From Emiliania huxleyi CCMP1516 (lineage: Eukaryota; Haptophyta; Isochrysidales; Noelaerhabdaceae), in NCBI RefSeq assembly GCF_000372725.1, contig NW_005196755.1:267663-331662 (forward strand): 64,000 bases of DNA, in the 5' to 3' direction. Below are positions 1 through 8,393 of this stretch, one piece after another; within the stretch, counting starts at the first letter, position 1, and the number at the start of each line of letters is the position of its first letter. The notes beneath the pieces were generated by a model. It was not told the DNA's origin, did no database searches, and saw only the letters and a list, made by a program, of their open reading frames with translations. The position numbers and the translations under genes are program-made.

Positions 1-220
1 GAACTTCGCCACGTTGGTCAGCTCCACCCCCGCCAAGTCAGTCACATATGTCTGGCAGGGGTGGGGTAGGGTTTGTGGTGGGTTTTTTTTTTGTCATGGC
101 TTTTATGTGTTGGGTTGCGTGGGTGGGGCGGGGCGGGGCATCACAGGCAGGAGAGAGGGGAGGGGCGGCGAGGGTGAGGAGGATTAGTGCTGGAAGAGGG
201 GGAGGGGTTGTGGTCAGGGC

Positions 221-294
<74 letters not shown>

Positions 295-297
295 GTG
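221..297. repeat. (GT)n microsatellite
   Basis: About 38 GT units with small interruptions near the end. It lies just beyond the stop codon of the minus-strand Kelch gene. Open frames running through it (Cys-Val or Thr-His repeats) are repeat artefacts. Confidence 0.95.
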
Positions 298-301
298 TCT
301 G

Positions 302-1982
302 TCACACCTTGACGCTAAGGAGCAGAGGCAGAAGAGGCCTGTGGTACATGTTGTTGCCGCCAAAGACCGCGAGACTAGCCATCGGCAAACTGCCCGCAAT
401 ACGCTCGACGAAGATAGAGCTCGCCCAAGCCACGGCTGGCGGAGAGATAACGGCGGGCGAAGGCAGCCAAGCCAGCCGGACGGCGTCAAAAGCCAGCAAG
501 CCTGTACAGGGGACCGGAGAGTCAGCATCTCGCAACCCCCCTTGCACCACGGCCGGCGCGGTGACGCCTCCGTCCCCATCCCCGCCGCAGACGAGGACAG
601 ACGAGCCTGTAACCAGCAGCGCTCTGAGCCTCTTTTAGGCCTTAGTCCTTAGCCCTTCTGCAGCCCGCATAGCCGCGCCAAGCGATATCATCGACGTGCG
701 GCCTCCGCCCGGGCAGTGGCGCTGCGCTGCCGGGATGGCGTCCCAGCTGAGCGAGGCGAGGTCGAGGGCAAACATGACGGGCGCGCAGACGGCGTCCACG
801 TCGGAGCGGCCGCCAAAGAGGAGGACGCGCCTGAGGATTCCGAGACGCTTCGCGGGAGGGCAGGGGAGGGAGGAGGAGGGAAGGACAGGGAAGCGGCAGG
901 GAGAGGGGGCGGCTGCGCGCGCCCGGCGGCGCAAGCGGCGGAGTGGAAGCAGCGCGGAGAGGGGACTGCTGCCGTGCTGCCGCCCGTGCGCACCCTGCTC
1001 CACGTGGGCGTGGCGACCTACGGGGGTTCCGACGCGTCATGCACCGAGCCGCATGCCCGCTCCTCCCACCGCCCACGCCTCTGCCGCACCGAGAGGAGCC
1101 ACAAGTCGTCCAGCACGGCGCCGCCCTCGCCGCAGCCGCCATGGACTAGCAGCCGGGGCGGGGCACTCACGAGCGCCGCCGCGTGCGCGCAGCGCGCCGG
1201 CGGCGGCTCGCCGCGGCTCTCGACGCACACCCAGGCCTGGTCCTCGCCGCGAAACTGCCAGACGTCGTTGAGGTACGCGACGGGGTTGCCTTCGTCCACC
1301 GCCGCGCCGCTGCTGGCGCGCGAGCGGCGGCGCGGGTACCGCTTTGGAGGCAGCGGCGTCGCGCCTCCAAACACGAGGAAGGCGCGCGAGTCGATGGCGG
1401 TGGCGGTGTGGAAGGCACGCCGCTGCGGCCACGAGGCGGAAGCGCCGCGAGAGAGTTGGCGCCACGTCATGGCGCTGTCCCTCGCGTCGAGCACGTGCAG
1501 GTCGTCGTAACACTCGCTGCCCGCGCCTAACCGCGGGGAGGGATGAGTTCGGTTGGCGCGCCGCGGGGCACGCGGGTGTGGCGTTGGCCGTCGCACTGTC
1601 GGAAAGCGCAGCGGCATTAATGCCACCAAACACGTAGAGCAGCGCGCGCTGTGGCAGTTGTTGACCCCACTTCAGAAGCCTGCACGATGAGTGGCCTTGC
1701 CGCGGCGACGGAGGCGTGCCGCCAACTTCGAGCTCCTCCCAAAGCGCCTACGGTGAGAGCCTCTTCTCACGCCTTGTGTTTTTGTGCGCGTCGCCCGCAC
1801 GCGTGTGTTTGTGTGGCGCACACGTGTAGCGCGCGCGCATGCTGCGCGCGGTTTGCGCGTGTGTCCTGACCTGCGCATCGTCGACCGGGAAGACGAAGGC
1901 TTCGTCGGCCATGATGGAGACGCCTGTGGCTCCGTCGCCACTGCCGCTGCCTCCGCCTCCTCCACCGCCGTCGCTGCCTAAT

Positions 1983-2033
<51 letters not shown>

Positions 2034-2295
2034 ACAAAGTTGCCGCCGAAGTCGCCGCCGCGATCGCCTCCGATGCTGCTGCTGCCGTTGCCCTCGATGA
2101 TCGAGAGATCGACAGATTGAGCTAGCCAACCCATCGCATCGCTGTCTTGCTTCTTCTGACGTTTGCGGTACGCCTGAGCGTGCTTGTGGCAAAGGCGCAC
2201 GTCGTTGCCACCGAGGCAAACGGTCTTCTGGTTGTCACGTGTAGGAGTTTCGCCACGCTTGCGACAAACGCCGCAGCCCAGCATGAGCACTGCGG
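302..2295 (-). CDS. Kelch-repeat protein with N-terminal GATA-like zinc finger, multi-exon
   Basis: Function unknown; Kelch propellers usually bind protein partners. Reading from 2295 down, the first visible exon starts after a pyrimidine-rich acceptor. It encodes a finger with CGVC, then TPTRD, then LCHKHAQAYRKR, resembling a GATA finger (CxxC...LCNAC) but with the second Cys pair changed to C-H-K-H. A poly-Gly run encoded by (CCG)n follows. An intron at 1748-1870 (GT..AG) leads to Kelch blades: LYVFGGINA, then ECYDDLHVLDARD, FLVFGGATP, LLVHGGCGEGG, RVLLFGGRSD, and a last exon (about 590 to 302) with VLVCGGDGDGG and LAVFGGNN before the stop. Inner exon edges near 1040, 835, 650 and 590 are inferred from splice consensus. 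The true start exon may lie upstream of 2295. The family call is firm; the exon model is approximate. Confidence 0.72.
1981..2035. repeat. (CCG)n trinucleotide repeat coding poly-Gly
   Basis: About 16 CCG units. Read on the minus strand they encode a glycine linker between the zinc finger and the Kelch blades, so this is probably a coding microsatellite. Confidence 0.85.
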
Positions 2296-2548
2296 AAAAA
2301 CAAAAATTCCGAGCAAAAAAGAAGTTGGCAGCCCGTGCACCGGCATGAAAAAGACTTTTAGCAAAGAATGTACCGGCGCCCGCTTTCGCTCGCGCTAACC
2401 TTCGCATTTTTTTTCTGTCGCGAGCGAGACTGCTCGCGGCTTGCCCACCTTGTTGCGAGCGAGACTGCTCCGCGGCTACCTTGTGCATAATGGCCTCGGG
2501 TCGTGCCCACCTTGTTCGGTCGTGCGCGCGCACCAGCCAAAGTGCATA
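2296..2548. promoter_or_regulatory. Divergent intergenic region with local tandem duplications
   Basis: Separates the minus-strand Kelch gene from the plus-strand HNH-like gene. GTGCATAATGGCCTCGGGT occurs at 2483-2501 and 2542-2560, so the start-codon context of the downstream gene is duplicated; GCGAGCGAGACTGCT and CCCACCTTGTT also occur twice. Only the second ATG (2549) is in frame with the downstream protein. No TATA-like element was recognised. Confidence 0.45.
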
Positions 2549-4036
2549 ATGGCCTCGGGTGCAGTGCCTCTGGCGAGGGCCAGCCGCGAAGATGTGCAAG
2601 CGGCAACCGGCGAGAGCGCCGCTCCTTCGCCAGCGACTGCCCGTGCGCGATCAGCAGCCTCCGGCCCGTGCTTCTACAGCGACGAGGCGTCCTCTCAAGC
2701 TTCCGGGCCAATCCATTCGCCATTCACCGAGACCAACGTCGAGAAGGTGTTGGAAGTGCGCGCCCAGCTGATGCAGACGTGGCACACAATCGTGCCTCCG
2801 AGCACGCACCCGCGATTGTACGGTCGGGGCGACTTTGGCTTCAGCGTTGCGTGTACACCCGCGCTGCTCTCGGAGGCCGGAATCGACACAAGCTGGAGCA
2901 CGTCACAGCAGTTGGACTGCCGCCTCTCCCTATTCCATCTGTACGTCGATGCAGGGCTGCAGCCTATAAATTTGGTTGGTGCCAACAACCGGCAGTTCTA
3001 CTCACTGCCCGACCGTGTAAGGTACATGGTGCAGCGCCATCCCGACTGCCTGCATGTGCCTGAAGGCCCTCGCGGTACCTACTTCGTTCCGATCAACCCG
3101 GCTTGGATGCAGCGTTGCGGTGAGCGGAGATATGGTTTCCCGATGTCCCTCGCCCGCATCGTCCACCATCGAATCCGAGAGACCATGACTCGCGACAGCT
3201 ATTCCCTGTTAACGGGCAGCTTGGATGTGCCACAGCCGTCTGGCAGATACTACAACCCGGCAGACTGGATCCAAAGATGGAACGCGTCCCTTGGCATTTG
3301 CGAGTTGTGTGGCATCGACATCTACCTATCCGCCATGTCTGAGTGGAGCGACCCGGAATGGCTGGCGGTCAACACGCCGCCACCACGGCGGGCACTCGCG
3401 ACAACGCAGCGAACCGGTAATACGACTATGCACCTCGCGTCCAACTTGCACGACAAATTGGTATGTGCCGGCTGCAACAGTCGGACAAATTTCAACCCAA
3501 ACTACCCTTTGGGTACGCCGATGCGCCACGTGCACCAGTGGAGCACCGAGGCGGCAGACGGTGCGGCGAGGGAGGGATGGGGGGCGGGGGAGGCACAACA
3601 CGAAGAGATGGAGCCTCAGCTGCCCTCGGGCGCCCAGCCTTGGACTGGCCCGCAAGCGTCACCAATCTTTGTCCCGCTCTTCGCAGCAGCTGCCAGCCGC
3701 CTCTCCTCTAATCAGCCGATACCGCGCGATGCGATGCACCCCCAACTGCATGCCGCGGACAAAGTCCATTTTTTGGGGTATGTCGAGGTTGTCGCAACCA
3801 CCGCGCGGCACGATGATAGTCTTGCGACGCTGCTGCATGCGTTCCTGCGGGATTTGCAGCCCATGCCGCAGTACGAGTTCTGTGGAGGGTATTTGGGGGC
3901 GGAGCGGCAGCAGGCAGTTTCTCGGGAATTTGAGGCTGCATTGTCTCGCGCGGACACAGAGGGTGGAGCGGCGCAGCACCTCGTTTTCGAGATGTGGGTG
4001 CTTGAGGCGCTGCGGCGCATGCAGTTGGAGAGGTGA
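2549..4036 (+). CDS. Hypothetical protein with HNH-like CxxC...CxxCN motif
   Basis: Single-exon frame of 495 residues. I chose ATG 2549 because it follows the upstream duplicated leader and begins the region of even codon use. The middle carries CELCGIDIYL and about 55 residues later LVCAGCNSRTN, preceded by HLASNLHDK. The pattern N..LVC..CN is typical of the second half of HNH/treble-clef nucleases, but I cannot place the catalytic His with confidence. The N-terminal 250 residues (YMVQRHPDCL, YNPADWIQRW) match no family I recognise. It could be a host gene or an ORF belonging to the neighbouring retroposon, since the 3' flank at 4048-4065 also contains ACCTTCGTACCTTACC-like sequence. The reading frame is convincing; the function is not known. 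Confidence 0.6.
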   Translation: MASGAVPLARASREDVQAATGESAAPSPATARARSAASGPCFYSDEASSQASGPIHSPFTETNVEKVLEVRAQLMQTWHTIVPPSTHPRLYGRGDFGFSVACTPALLSEAGIDTSWSTSQQLDCRLSLFHLYVDAGLQPINLVGANNRQFYSLPDRVRYMVQRHPDCLHVPEGPRGTYFVPINPAWMQRCGERRYGFPMSLARIVHHRIRETMTRDSYSLLTGSLDVPQPSGRYYNPADWIQRWNASLGICELCGIDIYLSAMSEWSDPEWLAVNTPPPRRALATTQRTGNTTMHLASNLHDKLVCAGCNSRTNFNPNYPLGTPMRHVHQWSTEAADGAAREGWGAGEAQHEEMEPQLPSGAQPWTGPQASPIFVPLFAAAASRLSSNQPIPRDAMHPQLHAADKVHFLGYVEVVATTARHDDSLATLLHAFLRDLQPMPQYEFCGGYLGAERQQAVSREFEAALSRADTEGGAAQHLVFEMWVLEALRRMQLER

Positions 4037-4170
4037 GATTTGCATGTACCTTCGTACCTTACCCGGCCTGCCCTTAAACTTTACCACCATCAGATTAGAT
4101 ACTTAGAAAGGCAAAGGGGAAGAACAGCCTAGCTAACACTAGGCACGTCCTATGCGCCGAGTGCGAGGCG

Positions 4171-6612
4171 GTGAAGGGGGAGAGGAGGGAGCACCACCGG
4201 GCGATGAGGAAAGGCGCGGCGGACGTGCTCAAGGCGCTACGATGGACGCCGCCGAAGTCAAGGAGGCGGACACTCGCCCACACCGCAGAGTGCGAAGCCC
4301 AGGCGCTCGCTGTACGCGCCATTGCTGGGGCGACGAAGAGATGCGCGGGGAGAAGGGAGAGCGACGAGGAATGGGAGGCGATGGAGCAACTGCTAGCTGG
4401 ACGACTACCCGAGCCGAGTGTGATGGACCAGGACCCGCCAGAAGACATCATGAGGGAGTATGACACACGGGTGGTGACTTCACTCAAGGCACTGCAGCAG
4501 ACGGCGGCATCAATAATCAAAGTACGGGAAGGGAAGAGGAAGGGACTCGAGGCGGAGAGGAAGGAACGAGTAGCCGCGGAAACAGAACGCCTGAGAGAGG
4601 GACAGAAGGAAAGGAAGGAGAGGATACGAGAAATGGAGTGGGCGGCGAATGCGTGTATTTGCTGGCGACGGAGGCGACATCGACAACGTGATGCCGAGGA
4701 GAAGGAAAGGGAAGAGGCAGAGAGACGCCTCGAAGCGGGGAGAGGCAGAACGACGAGAGCGATGGGGATGACACTCAAAACGACCCACTGCGAGCTCGAA
4801 GGCGAAGGCCAGCGCAGGAAACGCGGTGAGAGGAACGACGATGCGGCGAGCGCCGGAGGGAAGCGACGACAGCGAGGGGACGAGGACGGCGAGCAGAGAG
4901 GAGAACAGACGGCGAGCGGCGCACGCGAGGGCGACCACGCAGGAGAAAACAGACGGGACGAGGGGAAGGAAACGCGGCCCGCCAGGAAGCGAAGGCAGAC
5001 GGCAAGATACGTCGCCGGACCAGCGACAGGAAGCGCAGGAAAACAAAAAGAACAAGACCAGGAGCATGGAGACGAGGGAAGGCGCGAGGCGCTCCGCCGA
5101 CAAGCAGCAGAGGCGGCGGCGAAAGTAACGACGGCCATGCTAACGACGGGCGGCACGGTGGAAGGGGCGAAGGTAGGCCCCTCTAGCATAGCGGAAGGCG
5201 AACTTGGCCTACTGGCGACGAGGAGGCTAGAGAAATTTGAGGTGTGTAGCATCTACACTGGGGAGATCTTCCGGACAGGAACGGCGCAGCCACCAGAGAC
5301 AGTACCAGACGAACTATCACGACACACGGCAGCAGGGGGGACGCAGCTGGATGGAAGTGACGACGAGAGCGGGGACGACTTTGACAGCGTCGCGGCGCGG
5401 TGTAACTTCGACTGGCCTGCAGCATCGAATGAGCCGAAACGAGGCACGAGGGCGACGCACTTCGTACGCTACGAGGAGATACAATTAGGCAAGGCAGCTG
5501 CGCAGGTGATGGTCCTGTTTGCAGAGAGGGGAGTCAAGGAAGGCCAAGAAATCACATGGTCATATGGGGACTCATACAGGAGCCACCGCAAGGAGATGGG
5601 ATACAAGGCGGGGACCAGGGCGGATCCGAACGCAATAACACCCCAGCAAGCACGGACGGCATTCGCGAGATACTGCAAAAAGATAGACGTGACGAAGGAG
5701 GAGCTAGCGTGGAACTTTGGATGCATATCGGCAAGCCAAAATAACGAGCAGGAGGCTGTCCTGGTGCGTGAGCTAATCCTGAGCAACAATAAGCGACTGT
5801 ACCACGGAGCACAGAGCGCAGCAGACAGGACGGCGGCGACGGCGGACATGGCAGAGACGAGTGTGAAACAAAGGGCGGCGGGCATGGAGGGCGGTAGCGA
5901 CGGGGATGGAGACGGTGACGGTGGCGAGGGAGAGGAAGGGGGTCCATTAACACCAGACAGCGAGAGGGGCAGGGAGGAAAGGGGGAGAGAGGAAGCCAAC
6001 GCGACGTGCGCAGAGGATGAGGATATAAACTGGGACGACGCAGCGGAGGGGATAGGCGAGGGAATCGAGGGACCGGAGGGCTTTCGCGACAGCGACGATG
6101 ACGACGAAGAAAGGGGAGGGGACGGAGGGGCGACACGCAGGAGGAGCGAAATCGCTAACGGCCCGAGCAGAGAGGGCGACGGCGGGGCACGAGGGAACAA
6201 CGGAGACGCTACCGATGACGCGAACCGAGGCACGGACGCCGGCGGGGACGGGGAGGGCGACAGCGACGTCGAGGTTGACGCAACCGTATCGAGAGCGCCA
6301 CCCAAAAAGGGGCGGACAGCCATGGAGGTCACCGAATGGAGGGCGAACGGCACGATGCGAAAAGGCAGGGCGAGGCGGATGGAGAAAGAAGTGCCGAGAA
6401 GGCCATGGTGGAGGGGAGGGACGGGAGGACGAAAGAAGGGCGAGGAGGACGAGCGGCCCGCACAGACCGCGAGCAGACAGCGCCTGCTGGCCATTTCGAG
6501 ACATTCGCCAAGAACGCTAGCTACATGGGAGGGCTTCGTGAAGGATGGATTGAAAAACATTCGAACAAAGAAGAGGCGACGGGAGGAACCGGCGGAGGAT
6601 GCAGTGACGTGA
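4171..6612 (+). CDS. SET-domain protein encoded in the retroposon-like element
   Basis: About 813 residues from a GTG; the frame is open from 4099, with an upstream CAEC motif. The N-terminus is a long charged, probably coiled-coil region rich in Arg and Glu (residues ~1-330). Residues ~335-465 match a SET domain in order: VGPSSIAEGELGLLATR (N-terminal SET motif), YTGEIF, a variable insert with QLDGSD, NFDWPAASNEP in the NHxC region, then EGQEITWSYGDSY (the GEEIxxxYG motif). A canonical SET Asn-His-Ser/Cys is not obvious, so lysine methyltransferase activity is doubtful. The C-terminal 300 residues are acidic then basic, ending KNIRTKKRRREEP. The C-terminal part is duplicated at 55150-55547. 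No SET-bearing retroposon family is known to me. Confidence 0.65.
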   Translation: MKGERREHHRAMRKGAADVLKALRWTPPKSRRRTLAHTAECEAQALAVRAIAGATKRCAGRRESDEEWEAMEQLLAGRLPEPSVMDQDPPEDIMREYDTRVVTSLKALQQTAASIIKVREGKRKGLEAERKERVAAETERLREGQKERKERIREMEWAANACICWRRRRHRQRDAEEKEREEAERRLEAGRGRTTRAMGMTLKTTHCELEGEGQRRKRGERNDDAASAGGKRRQRGDEDGEQRGEQTASGAREGDHAGENRRDEGKETRPARKRRQTARYVAGPATGSAGKQKEQDQEHGDEGRREALRRQAAEAAAKVTTAMLTTGGTVEGAKVGPSSIAEGELGLLATRRLEKFEVCSIYTGEIFRTGTAQPPETVPDELSRHTAAGGTQLDGSDDESGDDFDSVAARCNFDWPAASNEPKRGTRATHFVRYEEIQLGKAAAQVMVLFAERGVKEGQEITWSYGDSYRSHRKEMGYKAGTRADPNAITPQQARTAFARYCKKIDVTKEELAWNFGCISASQNNEQEAVLVRELILSNNKRLYHGAQSAADRTAATADMAETSVKQRAAGMEGGSDGDGDGDGGEGEEGGPLTPDSERGREERGREEANATCAEDEDINWDDAAEGIGEGIEGPEGFRDSDDDDEERGGDGGATRRRSEIANGPSREGDGGARGNNGDATDDANRGTDAGGDGEGDSDVEVDATVSRAPPKKGRTAMEVTEWRANGTMRKGRARRMEKEVPRRPWWRGGTGGRKKGEEDERPAQTASRQRLLAISRHSPRTLATWEGFVKDGLKNIRTKKRRREEPAEDAVT

Positions 6613-6704
<92 letters not shown>
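6613..6704. repeat. (CA)n microsatellite in retroposon 3' region
   Basis: About 45 CA units directly after the SET ORF stop codon. The corresponding tract in the second copy (55547-55726) is about twice as long, so length varies between copies. Confidence 0.95.
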
Positions 6705-6706
<2 letters not shown>

Positions 6707-6865
6707 GCTCACCCACGCGCACTGGGCCTTGCACTTTGAATGCCGTGGGGCTCCTGTCGTCAGACGTGGAGACGCGAGGGTTGCCCCCCCTTGCCCCACC
6801 ACCTCGTGTGTGTGGAGAAGTTTACCTTACCTTACCTTACCGGGGAGGGGCGGCGTGGCGATCCA

Positions 6866-7114
6866 ATGCCGCTGCCCTCGCCCGAGGAGTCGGGCATGGA
6901 ATCACCGTCGGTGATGGCGACAGAATCGGACAGAGAAGACGAGACGGTGGCGGGGCCGCGGCTGAAAAAGGCTAGGAGGGGAGGTCGGGCCCCGCGCCCG
7001 TCGGATGATCATCGGAAAGCGAACAAGAGGAAGAACTCAGAGGAGAGGGGAGCCTCCTCCGGAGTGAGGATGAGGACCTCGTGCGAAGGGGTCCTGAGCG
7101 GTGACGTCGTGTGA
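6866..7114 (+). CDS. Short basic/acidic ORF after the retroposon tail (possible fragment)
   Basis: 82 residues from ATG 6866, rich in Ser, Glu, Arg and Lys (MATESDREDETV, RLKKARRGGRAP). It begins 26 bp beyond the CCTTACC tail. The style resembles the charged N-terminus of the SET ORF, so it may be the head of another element rather than a host gene. No domain is recognisable. Confidence 0.3.
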   Translation: MPLPSPEESGMESPSVMATESDREDETVAGPRLKKARRGGRAPRPSDDHRKANKRKNSEERGASSGVRMRTSCEGVLSGDVV

Positions 7115-7620
7115 GAGTGCGTGTCGTGTTCATTATAGCTCCGAGTAGAGGGGGCGGTCTGCTGCTAGGGGAAACCCGGAGCGCGGAGCCAACCCTCGGA
7201 GACCCGTGTTTACTTTACAGCCCTTGCCCTGCGAACGCGCACCCCCGGGGCTAGGGCTCTCTAGCAGCAGCAGCACCACCACCACCAACAGCAACAGAGA
7301 CAGGCAGTGCAGGCGCAGAGGCGCTCGCAGAGCGGCGCTCAGCGCCGCGCACGCCACGCTGCGGACCGTCGGACGAGCGCACCGTACGTCGGCGGCGAGC
7401 CGCGTCGCCAGCCGTCTCGCGAGAGAGCGGCGCCGCCGCGTGCGCGCAGCAGCCGCCGCGGCAGAGGCGAGCCGCGGCGACGTCCGCACTAACGGATAAC
7501 GGCCATTGGCGGTTTTCTAACTCTCTCTCTCTCTCTCTCTCGAGAACCTCCCGCACTGGGAAAAAAAGAAACGGGACACCGCCGAACGGGTGGCAGGACG
7601 CGAGAGCGCGCTTCCCTCTG
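7115..7620 (+). promoter_or_regulatory. Probable promoter and 5' leader of the SNF2 gene
   Basis: No convincing coding frame. It contains a CAG/CAC low-complexity stretch (7264-7300), a GC-rich part, and a pyrimidine (CT)10 tract at 7521-7541 about 80 bp before the ATG. Assignment as leader is by position only. Confidence 0.35.
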
Positions 7621-8327
7621 ATGTCTCGCTCGACGCGCGGCTCGACCTCGGCTGCCGCCGCGGTGGCAGCCGTGGTGACCGACGTCTCCGTCGTCACCGC
7701 CAGCGTCGTGGCGGGTGTCGCCCCTTCCGCCGACACGGTGCGCGTGGAGGCGAGCGCTGTCAAGGTCGGGCCCGCCTCGAGTGGAGACGAGGACAGCAGC
7801 GACAGCGACGAGGAGGCGTGGCGGCGGGAGGGTCTGGTCAAGCACCTGGAGCGCAAGATCTGGCCCATCGCGTGCGCCGTCATGCCCTTCGTGAACTCGG
7901 ACCCGGCGGTCGCGGCGCGGTCGGCGCTCATTCCGCCGCCGCGGATGCTGCGGGGGAACCTGGCGCCGCACCAGCGCGTGGGGCTGACGTGGCTGCACAC
8001 GCTCCACGAGCACGGCCACTCCGGCATCCTCGCCGACGAGATGGGGCTCGGGAAGACGGTGCAGACCATCTCGCTGCTCGCGACGCTGCTCGAGGCGGGC
8101 GACCCGGGCCCGCATCTGATCGTGGCGCCGGTGTCGGTGCTCGAGAACTGGCGGCGGGAGGTTGCGCAGTGGTGCCCCGAGATGCGCGTCCTCAAGTACT
8201 ACGGCTCCGAGGCCGAGCGCGAGGAGATGCTCTCCGATCTCGCCGCGGCGGCAGAGGCGGAGGAGGAGGCGGAGGAGGCGGCGAAGCAGGCGGCGGCGGG
8301 CGGCGGGCAGGCGGCGGCGGCGGCAGG

Positions 8328-8393
<66 letters not shown>

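Larger units (their letters stand above)
4100..6840 (+). mobile_element. Retroposon-like element with SET-domain ORF and CCTTA-repeat tail
   Basis: The unit is an ORF of about 813 residues, a CA tract (about 6613-6704), a 3' module of roughly 130 bp beginning CGCTCACCCACGCGCACTG, and a terminal run of CCTTACCTTACC. The last 400 bp of the ORF plus tract and tail recur at 55150-55866 as a 5'-truncated copy, and the tail alone recurs at 62455-62575 (reverse) and 63825-63971. Variable 5' truncation with a constant simple-repeat 3' end is what target-primed reverse transcription produces, so this resembles a LINE-type or LINE-mobilised element. No reverse transcriptase is visible, so it is probably non-autonomous or a separated ORF1. 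The 5' limit is uncertain. Confidence 0.65.

Noticed and set aside
227-652. Open frames of Cys-Val or Thr-His repeats through GT/CA microsatellites, here and at 5469-6734, 31399-31921 and 55006-55962
   Set aside because: They exist only because dinucleotide repeats lack stops; flanking parts are shadows of other features.
4095-5252. Long minus-strand frame (385 residues) opposite the SET ORF
   Set aside because: Ser/Pro/Arg-rich antisense shadow of a purine-rich coding strand; no domain, and the plus strand has the SET motifs.
7133-7489. Minus-strand frame with a Leu/Val-rich stretch (possible membrane protein)
   Set aside because: The Leu/Val run is antisense to CAG/CAC repeats and the rest is Arg/Ala-rich shadow in the SNF2 leader.
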